A stretch of 64,000 bases of DNA from Cryoendolithus antarcticus (lineage: Eukaryota; Ascomycota; Dothideomycetes; Cladosporiales; Cladosporiaceae): assembly GCA_002077065.1 (NCBI GenBank), contig NAJO01000022.1, forward strand, positions 558,001 to 622,000. Direction: 5' to 3'. The notes beneath the pieces were generated by a model. That model worked only from the letters and a program-made list of their open reading frames with translations, was not told where the DNA came from and made no database searches. The translations under genes and the position numbers were made by a program. Of this stretch, positions 20,656-32,900 are shown in pieces (within the stretch, counting starts at the first letter, position 1; each line of letters begins with the position of its first letter).

Positions 20656-21457
20656 GATCGTACGTAGTAGCCCGGAGTCTCGAGGGTCCAACACAGCGCT
20701 GAAGCCAACGCTGATGCTTCTTCTTCGTCGTTCCCCATACTTGCCATAGTCACCTCTGGCTGGCTCACATCAGAGGACAGAAGTCGTGTACAGAACCGTT
20801 GCATCGTGAATCCTGAGCAGCTCCATACGGCGGCGTGGCTGACCATTGTATCGAATATGGCTTAGTTATTGGCGAGCTGCATGAGCTGTGCATAAGGGGA
20901 GGCCGGCGTTGCATGGAAACGAGCAAGCCACGTCCGTTGTCCAGACTTGGCTGACAGCGAAAGCTTGTGCTCTAGTGCACCACTAATGCACTCCGCACGT
21001 GTTAGGTACCTTAAGTACATGTACTCAACAACAACTGTCGCATTATCAAGGGTTATACTCGCGGAGCGGCGGTGCCAAATTCGGTTAACTAAGCCGAATT
21101 CCCAAGTCTCCCTGATTTCGCCTCACTCTCACCAAAGTCGGAAGAAGTTCTGTGCTAACATCCTGCACACCACGAGTATCTACCTCGCCTTTGCCGCCAG
21201 GGATAATTTCAATGCAAAATGAGTGGTGCGTAGCGACATGTGCCTCTCACTGATAGTTCGATCGTCCGTCGAGTGGTGCAATTGAGCATGAAGGCGCTTT
21301 GGCGACGCGTATATTGCCACCGATAGTGTCCTCAGACTCACGACAGAGCGGAGGTAGCGAATGCATAGAAGTGTGAATGAGTCGTGAGATCTGAAAGTCT
21401 GTTCATGGTCGCTCAACGACGAATCGCATTCACCAGCGCCTGTCGCTGTTGTCGCTC
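20656..21457. other. Spacer between gene B 3' end and gene A start
   Basis: About 800 bp that must carry the promoter of gene A. It is visibly richer in A and T around 20990-21060. No ORF with support is seen. Confidence 0.4.
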
Positions 21458-24400
21458 TCACCTCCCAGGATCGCCCGGATCGACCTTCCAAAGCTCCTTG
21501 ATTCCCTTGCCACCTCCGGGTACCGAAACGAAGGCTTTCATATCATCGGTGTAGTACTTCTCCTCCCATCGTACCTTCGTCCTGAAACCCGGTTGCTTGC
21601 CCTTCCCATGCACATTGACCGTCGTGGACCCAATCCCAGCAGCGATGGGCACCTCTGCGAGTCTGAAGCTCAGGTCTCTCGTCCTCTCATCGCTCATAAT
21701 GATGGTCGGCCTCGGCTTTGCACTTCTGGGCACGACGCGGACCTGAATATGCGTAGTGGTGCGATTGATGTACACGACGAAGCGCTGATTGGAAAGCATG
21801 CGGGCTCGAGGGTCGTTGTAGTTTGCATCGACGAGGGCTTCAACGTCGGTCACGCCAGTGTGTGGGAGGTTGACGACCACTTCTGCCAGATTCTGATCGT
21901 TTCCTTTGCTTGACTTGCGTATGACAAAAATGAGATCGAAGAGGTAGTCGTTCTTAATAGGTATGTACCCGTTCGGATCGAATGCGTCACCATCCCACTT
22001 GGGAGGCTTGCCCTTGTAGTCGGGGAAGATGTCAAGGGTGAACTGCAGAATTTGTCAATGCCCACGTCCATCGTACAAAGTGGCATGCACACGCACCCAT
22101 GACTGCTTGTTGCTGTTGATGATAGGTGAGATGTCCGCTGGTTTCCCAGTCACTGTCACATTTGTCGAAGCCACAGCGCGAGCAGGAGGGTCGAATGGCG
22201 CTTGTATCCGTGCATTGGTCTTAGGGTCACCCTGAGGAACGCCGTCAGGCTCCTTATCGCCTATACCATCAGTAGCAGAAGTGTCCTCAGTCTCGACTAG
22301 GTCGGCCGTCCAAGGTCTCGACTTAGCACACCACAGCTGTCGAGTATCTGTCTCACCAAGCTTGCTTATCGAAGCCGACGGCTTGAGCTTGAAGTAGTAT
22401 GCCTTGTCATTGAGTTCCATGGCCAGCTCTGCAGAGTTGGGAACAAAGTCCAGATATGCTTCGTCATTACCGGTGGCGGACCCGAAAATGAGCATCTCGT
22501 TGATAGCCTTGGCTAATGGTGTTACTCTGACCATACGAGAGTCAACGTCATACCATGCCGCAGCTTCGGTAGCGCTTGGCGACGGGGACAATGTTGGCCA
22601 GTCTCCTGTAGCCGGTGGCTTGCGAGTGAATAGCTTGGTCAAGTTGAACTCAGGCAGACCCGCGGCAGTGAGGTCATATCCTAGACTGAATCGCTGCTGG
22701 TGTGGCGGCTGTGCGAATGTGATATTGTCCAGTTCCTCCACTTGACGGTCGAGCAAACAAAGCAATGTGATATCGTCGAGCTTCGTGTATCTGCAGTATG
22801 GAGCCCGAGGGTCGACCTTATTTGGGTCGTCGCCCGTCCAGGTGACCGTTATGCGCATGTCAGGCATGACCTGCACTATCTGAGACCGGAATATGAAACC
22901 ATTGAAGGGCACTTGCATGTGCGCCCCACCAATATCTGCTTTTAGGTACTCATTGAACACGCCTTTGATATAGTCACGGACTAAGTCGTCGTCTCGGTCG
23001 AGATGATTAGCTACAGACAATGCTCCATCGATGAGGCAGTCCATCCAGTTTCTATCAATGTGGAAGAAGCGAAGCGACTCGTTCGGAAGGAAGGAAGGAT
23101 CCGGAATAAGAAAGTGAGCCGGTATGTCGGCAAGAGACAGCTTGTCCGCGAGCCATGTACTGATCAGTGGCCAGTCGGAATTATTTGGCTTCGCAAGGGA
23201 GAACTCAGTCCAGATCGCTTCACCAGCGCTGGTCTGCTTTGCGATCTCGTCCTTCATGGCGAGTGCAATCTTTGGACGTATTGCAGGATTGTCTATCGCG
23301 TGCGGTGCCAGAGTCTTCGCTGTAGGCTGCACAATTCTGCGTGGCTCCGGAGTATTCGTGCCCTTGGCTAGGCTCTTCAGCGTTTTCACACTGTCGGTCA
23401 GCCCAGATATCATGGTATGAGTTGGCAGGACACCATTATCGTCACTGTGTACCTTGCTGACCGCCCAATTGTACACGAGCGATCGGAAACGCATCAAAGC
23501 GGCGTTGAAGGCAGTGTCAGCGATTGCCAGGGCTTTACCAAGTTGCCATGCAGAGGAATAACTGAGATCCATGAGGCCAGTGGCTGGATCGAGGATCTGA
23601 TACTCTTTGGAGGTGTTGCTTCCGGCGCACCAGTCGTCACTCGGTGGCCACCGGACCCGCTGTGGTACGAGAGGGCCTCGACTGAAAGCCGCAGTCTCCT
23701 CGCCAGTCTCGGTCCGCCACCTGGCAATCGAGTAGCCTGCATCGAGTCGTTTGTGCAAAGCACCAGCAGTCTTCGCCTGCTTCGTGAGAACAGCGGGTGT
23801 GCCAGACGTGGCCGTCGACGCAGTGTCGAGACCTTTCAGCAGACTTTGTGGAGGCTTAAGCATCTGCATACTCTTCGTCATGGCTCTCATGTCATCGACG
23901 AAATTGACGGGGTTGGGAGGCAGGGCTGTATATGTCCACGAGAATAGACTGACCATGGCAATTCGTTCGTTCGCCACTGTTGCTACCTTCGCACTTTTCG
24001 GATCAGCAGCCAATGCAGCAGCAACGGCACCGTTGTCCGTTTTGACCGCATCATGAACACGTTGTAGGGTAGAGTCGACGTGCTCAATGGAGACAAGATG
24101 ACATACTTGAGTAGTTGGCACAGTGAGGTCGAGCCTTGCCGTCCGGCCGGACACAACAATGCTGTAATTACCGACCTGCTCAATGCCAGCATCTGGAAAG
24201 CCATCTGTATTGACCTGTCGACTGTCAGCAGCGGTTCCCAAACACATGACTCTCAGCGCTCTGGTTGCGCTGAACATACCGCACGCATGTGAGCAAGGTA
24301 TTTGTTGCCTTCAACATTCGACTGCATAGTCCCATCAGCGGCGGTCTGCGTGAACAGTTTGAGGAAGGTCGCCTTCGTCGGAAAGATGGCTGTCATCGCC

Positions 24401-25224
24401 TCGTTGGAAGCCTTCAATTCATCTAGACCCTTGGTGTCGGTAGCAAAACCAGCGTCGTAGTTAACACGAGATCCGAGAGCGAGATGCATGTACTCCTGCA
24501 CCTGCATAGCGAATGCACCGCTGAGTGGCTGCTTGTCGAGCTTGAGGTCGATCAAGGGAGCGTCTTGTATCAGCTTCGGCTTGAAGTCCACGGGAAGAAT
24601 AAGCTCCGCCGGGTCGAACACCATGACTGCCAGCTGAAGCGATGGTCAGTATCATGGAACAAATCAGTGCTCAGCGAGTGTACTGACCCATGGCACTGCA
24701 CTCCGGAACGTGTTAGTCGTCGGATCAGAAGGCTTGATTGGCTTTCTGTTTGCGTCTAGATCTGGATCGCATAAGCCAGGCACGATGATACCGGCAGCCC
24801 TTTCCCAGGGAAAGTGCGGATCGTTCAGTACGATATGTGGCAAGATTCTCGCTTCGTCCTGGTGACCGTCCGGTGGGTAGTAGCTATTGACCATGGATCT
24901 CTCGATTGCGAATTGGGGCGCCACGACTTCGAACTCCTGAGGCGCTGGAATGAAGACATTCGGTGATGCTTCTCGTCTGTTCTGCTTCGTGAGCTTTACT
25001 CTTTTCCACCCTTTATCGTGGTCGTTGGGTGGGTCCTTGGATTCGTAGCTGTCCGATTCGATTACTTGCTCAACATTGATACTGTAATCGCCTGCGAGCA
25101 GGCCGGGACGATAGTATGAGTACAGCTGCATCTGACCGGGGTCGAGTTTGGGGGGCTCAAATGGCGTCCCTGCACTGGCCGCCAGGAATCTTGCCATATG
25201 GCGAAGGGGAATGTCGCGAGCCAT
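21458..25224 (-). CDS. Cluster gene B: large uncharacterised protein
   Basis: Four exons (25224-24688, 24633-24280, 24214-22097, 22042-21458) give 1197 aa. All intron phases agree, and introns are 54, 65 and 54 nt. No signal peptide or membrane helix is seen. The N-terminal region has GQMQLYSYYRPGLLAGDYSI, then PPDGHQDEARILPHIVLND and FPWERAAGIIVPG. The first junction joins PW to LAVMVFDPAEL, and NKYLAHMRA joins VNTDGFPD. From memory this series (YYRPGL.AGDY, LPH..LN, LPWER, PWLALLVF) resembles a bacterial protein family of unknown function. An apparent stop at 22055 lies inside the third intron, whose donor is GTGCGT. The final codons GGG AGG TGA contain a donor-like AG/GTGAGA, so a further small exon is possible. 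Start chosen at the first ATG of the frame. Confidence 0.75.
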
Positions 25225-26115
25225 GGCGTAGACCTGTGAAGAGGGTGTTCTGTCAATCTCCGAGATATGGTATCCAGGACCGTGAAGGCAGGGAACAGCC
25301 AACGAGAGCAGTAATGACGAGGACCGCCTCGTGGAAAGGCAAGCCCAATGTTAGCAGACTACCGATCAACAATGGATCATCGACCATGCCCTGGTGAGAT
25401 CATTGTTTTTGGTTGACAGTACACGACGAACACCTACGGTTGAGGTTCGATGTCCCCTGGGTGCATATTCAGACAATGAAAATAGTCCGCTCCCGTGGCA
25501 CCCCAAAAGCGTGAGGGCGGCGCCGTTGTTGGCCAGCATACATAACAATGCTGTACATAGACCTACCGTCCATCTCAAAGGGGCATTGCAGAACATCTGT
25601 CGCGTGGCGTTCCACTACATCGGTCGAGGGTCAGCTTTCCGAACAGTGGCGCGCGACCAAGCGCGTCGTTGCAACACCGCTGACACCCGGCGGAGGTCAC
25701 AGCTCATGTCAGTCAGCGCCATCCTTTGCAACCAATGTGCTGAGCGGTAGCCCCATCAGCGGTCTGGATGTGTCGACGGAGAGCTGCAGATGAAGTGAGA
25801 CAAGGAGGCTGGCGGAGATGCATGTGTGACAACGCGGAGACTTTTGTGGCTGGCGGATCCCCTGTACCACGCGAAGCTACAACATGAACTGGGAATAGTC
25901 TCGGATGCTGCGACCGCGGCGATTCCGGCAAACATGGCGCTCAGGATTGGCAGGCATACGCGATGAGTGCTAATGGCTCTTGAGTTCGGACTTCAACAAC
26001 AGGCGCGAACACAGCGTGTGAAGATCCTTGAACACCTCCTCGACCTTCAAGTTACTTGTCTATGCCGCTGGGCGTCTAAGTCTCATTCGTACGTTGAATC
26101 GGGCATCCTCTCACA
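25225..26115. promoter_or_regulatory. Divergent promoter region of gene B and the four-helix membrane protein
   Basis: About 890 bp lie between the two start codons. An acceptor-like site (CTTCACAG) just upstream of gene B's ATG could end a leader intron. No ORF with support is seen. Confidence 0.4.
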
Positions 26116-27079
26116 ATGGCGAAGATCACACGTCTGGCAGCTATCCTGACACCACTCGCGCTCGCGACAGTCGCAATAGCCTTCGCGATACAAGCTGCAC
26201 TTGATCGGGACTGGGCTTCAAGGAACTTCTACACAGATGACCAAGCTCAATGGAGTCCAGCGACGATCAACTCGACCGAGTACCGTTCACCTTTCCAGAT
26301 CTGTGGCTACAGACGAGACAATACTAGCTTGAGTCTCGACTCTCGCGATAACACTTACACATACGTCTGCCATCGATTCGGTTCGTCTGGCAGCAACAAG
26401 ACAAGCTGCGAATCGCTCAATTACACTCTGACACAGTCTGACGCTCGCTATGGCGATGAGCGTCTGTGTCAGCAGATCCACTGGGCTGGTAACGTGAGTT
26501 GTCGTGGAGCTGGAACTGATAATGAAGGTAGCTAATGGCATCTTCAAGCTCGTCATCGCCAGCACGTCTTTCATCGGCATAGGCTTCTTCTTTACATTCT
26601 TCCTTGCATTTCTCTCCATGATCATGGTCTTCATCCCAAACGCAGCAGAGCAAGACTCGCCTCGGGAATCCGAAGCCCACGCGGAAGCCTCGAAGCATGC
26701 CACGGCACACTCGCATCAGTCCCAGGATCAGCATATTCGCAAACGCCCTCACGAACGCTTTCTGCTCCCTGTAGCACCATGGTTTAACGTGCTTCTGATC
26801 TTCTGCTTCGTCTTCGGCGGAGTACTCTACATCTTCGCGCAGTTTTATGGCGTGCTAGCATTTGTGCAGTCAGCTCCCGACAATGGCGCGTTCGCATCAT
26901 TCGGCAATAACAACAACGGAGATACTGTGGTTGGGTTGAACCGCGAGCATGCTCCGTGGGTGCAGGGTAAGGCTCTGAGTGTGTACGCTTCCGTGGCATG
27001 GTTGAGCGCTGGACTGGCGGCAATGGCAGCTGCGTTGGTCTGGAGGCTGCCGAGAATTTCCGGGAGGAATGTGTTGTGA
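26116..27079 (+). CDS. Four-helix membrane protein (SUR7/claudin-like layout), unassigned
   Basis: Two exons (26116-26488 and 26532-27079, 43 nt intron with a CTGAT branch site) give about 306 aa. An alternative 34-nt intron would also keep the frame. The first helix is at about residues 6-27. A loop of about 95 residues follows, with several Asn-glycosylation sites and four Cys. Helices two to four are STSFIGIGFFFTFFLAFLS, FNVLLIFCFVFGGVLYIF and YASVAWLSAGLAAMAAALVW. A His-rich hydrophilic loop (HATAHSHQSQDQH) sits between helices two and three. The layout (helix, large outside loop, three helices) is that of SUR7/PalI or claudin-like fungal proteins, but no signature confirms it. It sits between cluster genes B and C, with the opposite orientation. 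Confidence 0.7.
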
Positions 27080-27538
27080 CAACATGGTAGCTTAGTGTAG
27101 ATAGCTTCTCAATTGATTTGAATATATCAGCTGCCCGTCGCGGTTGCATATACGACTTACACGCAATAAGTGGTACTATGTGACTGTCTTGAAGGTTCAC
27201 TAATCTGGGCGACCTCATCCCGCGGTCAATAAACTTGTTAAGCCTCAGCATATGCGGCACTTAGGGTACGCCCAGTACGAACGAGCTTACTACGCACAGC
27301 AGCATGGAGAGCACTATGCGTGATGTGAAGTGTAGGCTAAGCTATGCACACTGCCTTAGTATCGTACTGTATATCTCACCTCCTTGCATACGACTGCGTA
27401 GAGCAAGTCGCTCGCTGTCTCGTTCATGTTATGACCCTCTACCGATTGTCATGGTCCACTCTCGTGCCTTAGTAACCTGTGTTGTGGAGGTCTTCTTTGC
27501 ACTGAAGCGTGTCTTGTCGTGTTTCGTCAACAAACAGC
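27080..27538. other. Spacer between two converging 3' ends
   Basis: About 460 bp between the membrane-protein gene and gene C, which converge here. Nothing recognised. Confidence 0.4.
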
Positions 27539-29311
27539 TCAATGCCAGCCGGCATCCAAATTGAGTGCCACATCCGGCTGGTTCCCCAATGCAGAGACAG
27601 CAGCAGACGCGGCATCCCATTGTTCCGGTGCAAGAGCCATCACTAGGGGCAGGTACGATTTGACAAGCATGTAGGTTGCGCTCGACGGCGAGAATCCGAC
27701 ATTCAAGGTGCTCGATGCATAGCGGCTTTCAAATGCGAGTCGTGGTGGAGAAGCAGGAACACCGGACGTTGGAGGAACTGCAGTGCGGACATCACTGCTC
27801 CAGCTGACGTAGAACGGCGCACCCTCGCAGAAGCCGAAGCTATGTGCTAGGTCGTAGCCGGTGTTGTCGTTGACATTGAGTGCCCTCCGCCACAGTGCTG
27901 CAAAGTTTGCTGGAGGGCCGTTTGAAAAGATGTTTTTCCTGCCGGTGGCGTGAGGGTAGGCCTCCTGCCCAGGCCACGCTAATTGCGGCCTCGTGATTCG
28001 TAGGCTTCCTTGCGTTGTGAGATTGAACATGTTCCTCACGTGGACTTGCATCAGTTGCTCGGCGCGTGCTGCTACAACGGCGGTGGAAAGATCCATAAGA
28101 GTTCTTCCTGCAGCGCCAGAGGCGTCCTGAGCATCGATGGCGCGAGCGAGCGCAGCTGGAGATGTCTTGGGCAGCTGTGGGTAGGTATTCTTCGGGGTCA
28201 TGCCCATCGAGGTTGTAGGTCTGAGAGATCCCACAGCCAGTAAGTATGTCGTTAGGCCGATTATCTGGCTCTCTGCCGCTGCAGACAGGGCGGCGTCCTT
28301 TTCCTCCGTAACAAGCTGAGCAGCATACTTTCTTGCGACCTGCCAGAGCGCCGCGTACTGCATGCTGCGATATACCTCTGAAACGCCCACCTTGGATATG
28401 GTGTTTACCGGTGGATCAAGTCGCGGCTGACCACTGTCAAACCTGTAGGCCCAGGTATGCCACCACAAGCGAGTGTAGGAGTCGACATTAGATCCCAGCC
28501 AGCCCAAGTCGACTTGGTAATTGACCTGTCATTGATCAGCAGGCGCATCTGAGACGATGATGGCTTCGCGAAGCTTTGTACCTGCACGTGGCAAAGATCT
28601 TGATCCTCATTTCGTGCGATAATAAACAGCGGATCCCATCTGACTGGCTTGAATCGAGGATCTGAGCCGTCGGCCAAGCTAGTGACCTTGTCGCTCAATT
28701 TGAGTTTGAACAGATCTAGAGTGTTCACTACCCCAGGAGGCAGCCTTACCTCGTCCACCTTTGCGTTATACTCGACCACAAAGTCCGCAAGCGGCCGAAG
28801 CATAGTCGGAGATCTCTCGGGTGACGTGTCCACGAAACGGAGTGTTGCAGCGCGAAACGCCCGTGTACAGAGATGCAACTGAATCCAGAACCCATAGTCG
28901 GCGATGGGTTGAGCAGACGTGTTCGCCTGCTTCTGTTAGCCATTCGTCGTGATTGACTTGACTGCGCTGGACTGCTGTCCCTACCTCGAGAATACAGCAG
29001 TTGACGGCGGGAAGCAATGTTCCATCAGGGAGATAGACGTTCGTCCTACCCAGTGCGTCGGGTACACAATGCATACCGAATCGTCCTTCCCAGGTGACAT
29101 TGTCCTCTGTGCCATAGCCGCGTTGATCGACTGGCACCATGATCGGGGCATCCACGGATCTGTTTTGCGCTACGTTGAATGATCGGACTGGTATGTCGGC
29201 TCTGCCTGCTGCAGTCTCGGGGAAGAAAGTCGCATCATCGTGTCGTCTCCAGATCACTTTTAGGGCGTGAAATTCGACCTCTAACCCGAGACGAGGGCCT
29301 GGGATAGCCAT
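27539..29311 (-). CDS. Cluster gene C: uncharacterised 554-aa protein
   Basis: Three exons (29311-28985, 28932-28582, 28525-27539) with introns of 52 and 56 nt; phases agree and no internal stop occurs. The start ATG opens MAIPGPRLGLEVEFHALKV. There is no signal peptide or membrane helix. The N-terminal half looks beta-rich (VYLPDGTLLPAVNCCILE, then YGFWIQLHLCTRAFRAATL). The C-terminal half is more helical (YRSMQYAALWQVARKYAAQL) and ends NLDAGWH. I recognise no family. It is transcribed divergently from gene D over a 622 bp interval, which suggests a shared promoter and a joint role, but that is inference. Confidence 0.75.
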
Positions 29312-29933
29312 GATGGTCTGGGATATGAGTGTACATAAGGGAGACTAGCAACCGAGTTTCGCAAGTCGTCAACCAGGCGCTGTAGGCTCGCAACGTTGCT
29401 CATAGGCTCTGCATCATCACGTGTGATCTCGAGCAATGAGCACGTCCTAGTCTGGCGATGGCAGTACGCATTGGTCGTGCCCTACGGTTGGCCGGGGTTT
29501 CGTAGCAGTGCGGTCCCCCAACCTCATTCGGGCACTGTCAAGCGCATGCAAGCCGTGGCCCATGGAAGATCCAGCTGCAGCTGAAGTCGTTCCACACATG
29601 TCCGCGCCAGCCAGAAGATAGTCTAGATCGATAAGACTGAGCTGTCGTCGGGAAGCTCCTGTTCACGCAAGCCACGGGAGAGCCACCAGGGAGAGGCCGT
29701 GCGTTGTGGTGCGACATGGCTTGCACCTTGCCAGGCAAAAGTCGATGCACGGGATGTGGAACTCTGCTCAGCACCATCTTGTTCAACCCAGACATTGTCT
29801 TGTCACGTGAGTGATAGCCATTGCCCGTGATGGAACGGCATGTCCTCGACGATGTCGAGCTTCAGTGTCATTTCATGTCGCTTGCATTCGCCGCTTCGCA
29901 TACGACGGCAACAATTGCGACGGGGTCGCGGCA
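29312..29933. promoter_or_regulatory. Shared divergent promoter of cluster genes C and D
   Basis: The 622 bp between the two ATGs hold both promoters. One inverted CCAAT box (ATTGG) occurs near 29469. No TATA box stands out. The frame of gene D is open upstream to 29811, but its first ATG is at 29934. Confidence 0.5.
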
Positions 29934-32900
29934 ATGTCGTCGGCTGTACTGACGGACGATCACAAGCTGACGGCGGGTTGGAAGACCTTTCTCAAGCAGG
30001 CGAAGGGAGTATCGTCCGCCTCCGTCGACACCGCGTTGAAATACGAAGCTGCAGTAGAGACGCCAGCGGCACCTGAAGGATTTCTGTACGAGCCTGATCT
30101 ACCTATCAAGGCAGTTTACAATTCGCGTCAGAACATCACCACATTTCAAGATGCCTCGATCAAAGTGGGAGACGATGCAGACATTCTTTTACTATCCTAC
30201 GAGAGTGTTTCGGGCACAATCACCTTGGACAATGTGCTATTCGGCTTCGGTGTCCTCAAAGCGCCCGGCGGCAACACAGGGGAGACTGTCATCGACAAGA
30301 TCGTCACCGCTGTAGGACTGGGTCGTGCTTTGGTGGTAGATCAGAGTCCTTCCAATCGCAATGCCACCTGGTTGATCCCCGCCAAGGCTCCGGTCAAAGA
30401 TCTCGATAATATGAAAGATCCAATGGTCACCCTACAGACTGTGACTACCTTGACTTTCAAGCTCAACGGACCCGCTATCACGGGATTCATACAGCAGTTT
30501 GCGTCTGCACTGGACGAGGAGTTTGGTACGTCGCTTGGCAAAGTTGACGGTAGCGACTTGGAGGCTTTCGCGAGGTTATTCTCATTCACTGTGTCCACCA
30601 CGACAACCGGCACATTGCTCAACGACTCGACCTACGACATCACAGTCTCTCCGAAGCTGACGTTCACTGTGCGATTGAAGGGCTTTGTTGTAAACCTCAT
30701 CTACGAGCGCAATGGCGTTTCACTCAGTGTGCAAGAGGACACGACGCAGTCAGACGATCTTGTGACGAAGCTCGCGAGGTTGATGACTGGCCCAACGCAA
30801 GACGCCCCCCCGACAAGTTCCTCCTTAGATGCATTGCAGAGAACACAGGCAATCGCCGAAGATGATATACACCTTCGCAATGTAGCCTTTGGCAAAGACT
30901 TCGGTGGCAAAATGTGGTGGCAAGCTCAATTCTATTGTCGATGGGTCATTAGGAATGGAGTTGTTGTCTGGGTTGGCCTTGCGTACGATAGCCGCTCACA
31001 GACTATCGATGGCGGTCTGCTGTTCAGCCGTGACTTTGCTGACGCGGAGATGATGCTGCTACCTTACTTCGACGAAAGCATGCGCCCACCTGATGGCCTG
31101 GTAGACTCTCTGAACCTCTATGACCTATTCGAGGAGACAAAATCACTCCCAGACAACATACCCCATCTCGTGTCACAAGCTTCAGTGCGTTTGATCCGTC
31201 AGACCACGCCAGCGCGTTTCGAGTTGGCCTTCGCCATAGACAGTGCTCCATCGACGACTGTTCAAGACTCCGGGCCGGTGCCATCACCTTTTGATTGGTC
31301 GAGTCTCGTGGTCAATATCACGAAGCAAGGTCCTGAGATTGCGGTCTCGATTGACACTGCGTGCTTCATCAATCCACGACCAGAGGATGTTGCATTGTAC
31401 ACTCCGGCAACCTTGACTGTCAGCATGGACTACAACAGCGCAACCAAGAACTTCGACCTGATTGGCACAGTCGACAGCCTGCACTTCGGTGCCCTCGCCA
31501 ACTACGCCGATCCAAGCTGCGCCTCAGCGTTCAGTGCCATCTTCGGCAAGTTGGTGCTCAGCCAGCTGATGCTTCGCTACACAATCGATAATGTCACTAC
31601 TGATGACGGTAAGTCCAGCAACAAGGCAAGTAGCTTTCTCATGTTGGGTAAGATCAGGCTTGGCTTGCTCGAGCTGGACCTGGTCTACCAGTACACCAGC
31701 GACATCGCCAAGAAAACCGCCACGGAAGTTCAAGTCGCCAAGCACCCAGACGCGATTGGTAAGATCGAACCCATTGCAAAGCCCACTTCTGCCGACAAGA
31801 GTACCGGATGGACCTTCGAAGCGTATCTGGGCGCTGCTGGTACAAAGGCGACGCTAGCGGAGGTGGTAGGTTCTATTGATCAGGCTGCTGCGGATGCGCT
31901 TCCTGGCTTCGTGGGGGATATCGAGATCGCGCCGAGCGGGGTGGGGGACAGCCCTGTGCGCTTGACTTTGTCAAAGACTTCGCCTCCTGCAAAGGTAGAG
32001 GCGTCCAGCAGTAGCAGCTCCACCACCATAGCTGCAGCAGATTCAACGTTACTGCTGACACTGAGGGTCGCTGTTGGGCCAATCGACCTCACTTTCGTCC
32101 AGCTGTGCGAAAATGGGAAAACAACCACCACTACTCAAGTCACCACAACGACACCGCCCATTCCGAAGAGACTCCTGCGAGTAAAGGTCGGCGAGCTTCC
32201 TAAGATTCCTGATGTTCCGATATTGCAAGATCTTACACAACCTTTCCAAGCTTGTCAGTATATGTACGTCGGAGCTGGTGGTGCGCTCACTACGGATGAT
32301 GTCGAAGCCATCAATGCTAAGGTGGGGGATGGAAACGAGGTACTCTACAAACAGTCTAACAAACCTGCCAAGGCTGTCGAGAGTGCCGGCGGCGCATCGG
32401 GCGGAGACGCTGACAAGAAGAACCCTGTGACTGCACTAGCCATTGGACATCATTTCGTTATCGTGCACGAAAATCAGGTCGTGCTGGATCATGTCTTTGG
32501 CAATGCGAAGAGTCAAACTCCGTCCTCGGACGCGGAAGACGGCAAAGATGCCGACAAATCAGGCTCTGATACGAAGGACTCGGGCGCCTCAAAGGACTCG
32601 GACGCTAAGAAAGATGCCAGCGCTACGGAAGACGAGCCCGCGCCCACCAAGGGTGCACTCAAAGCCCAGACGAAGCTCCTCACGCTTGATAGCGTCGCAC
32701 TGCAATTCAAAGATGGTGTACTATGGATCATGCTCGATGCGACGGTAGCCCTTGGCCCCGTAGCACTGACCCTACTTGGCTTCGGCATCGGACTCCCACT
32801 CGGAGATGCGAAGTTGAAGCCTACAATAGACAATCTCGGCACGTTGATTAGTCACATGCAATTCCAGATCCATGGTCTTGGTGTCTCGTTCGAAAAGCCG

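Noticed and set aside
22055..22057. An in-frame TGA in gene B that would cut the protein
   Set aside because: A 54-nt intron (22043-22096) with a GTGCGT donor and CTGCAG acceptor removes it and keeps the frame.
24253..24277. A separate gene starting MFSATRALRV before the large exon of gene B
   Set aside because: Those codons lie in the 65-nt intron 24215-24279; splicing joins LAHMRA to VNTDGFPD.
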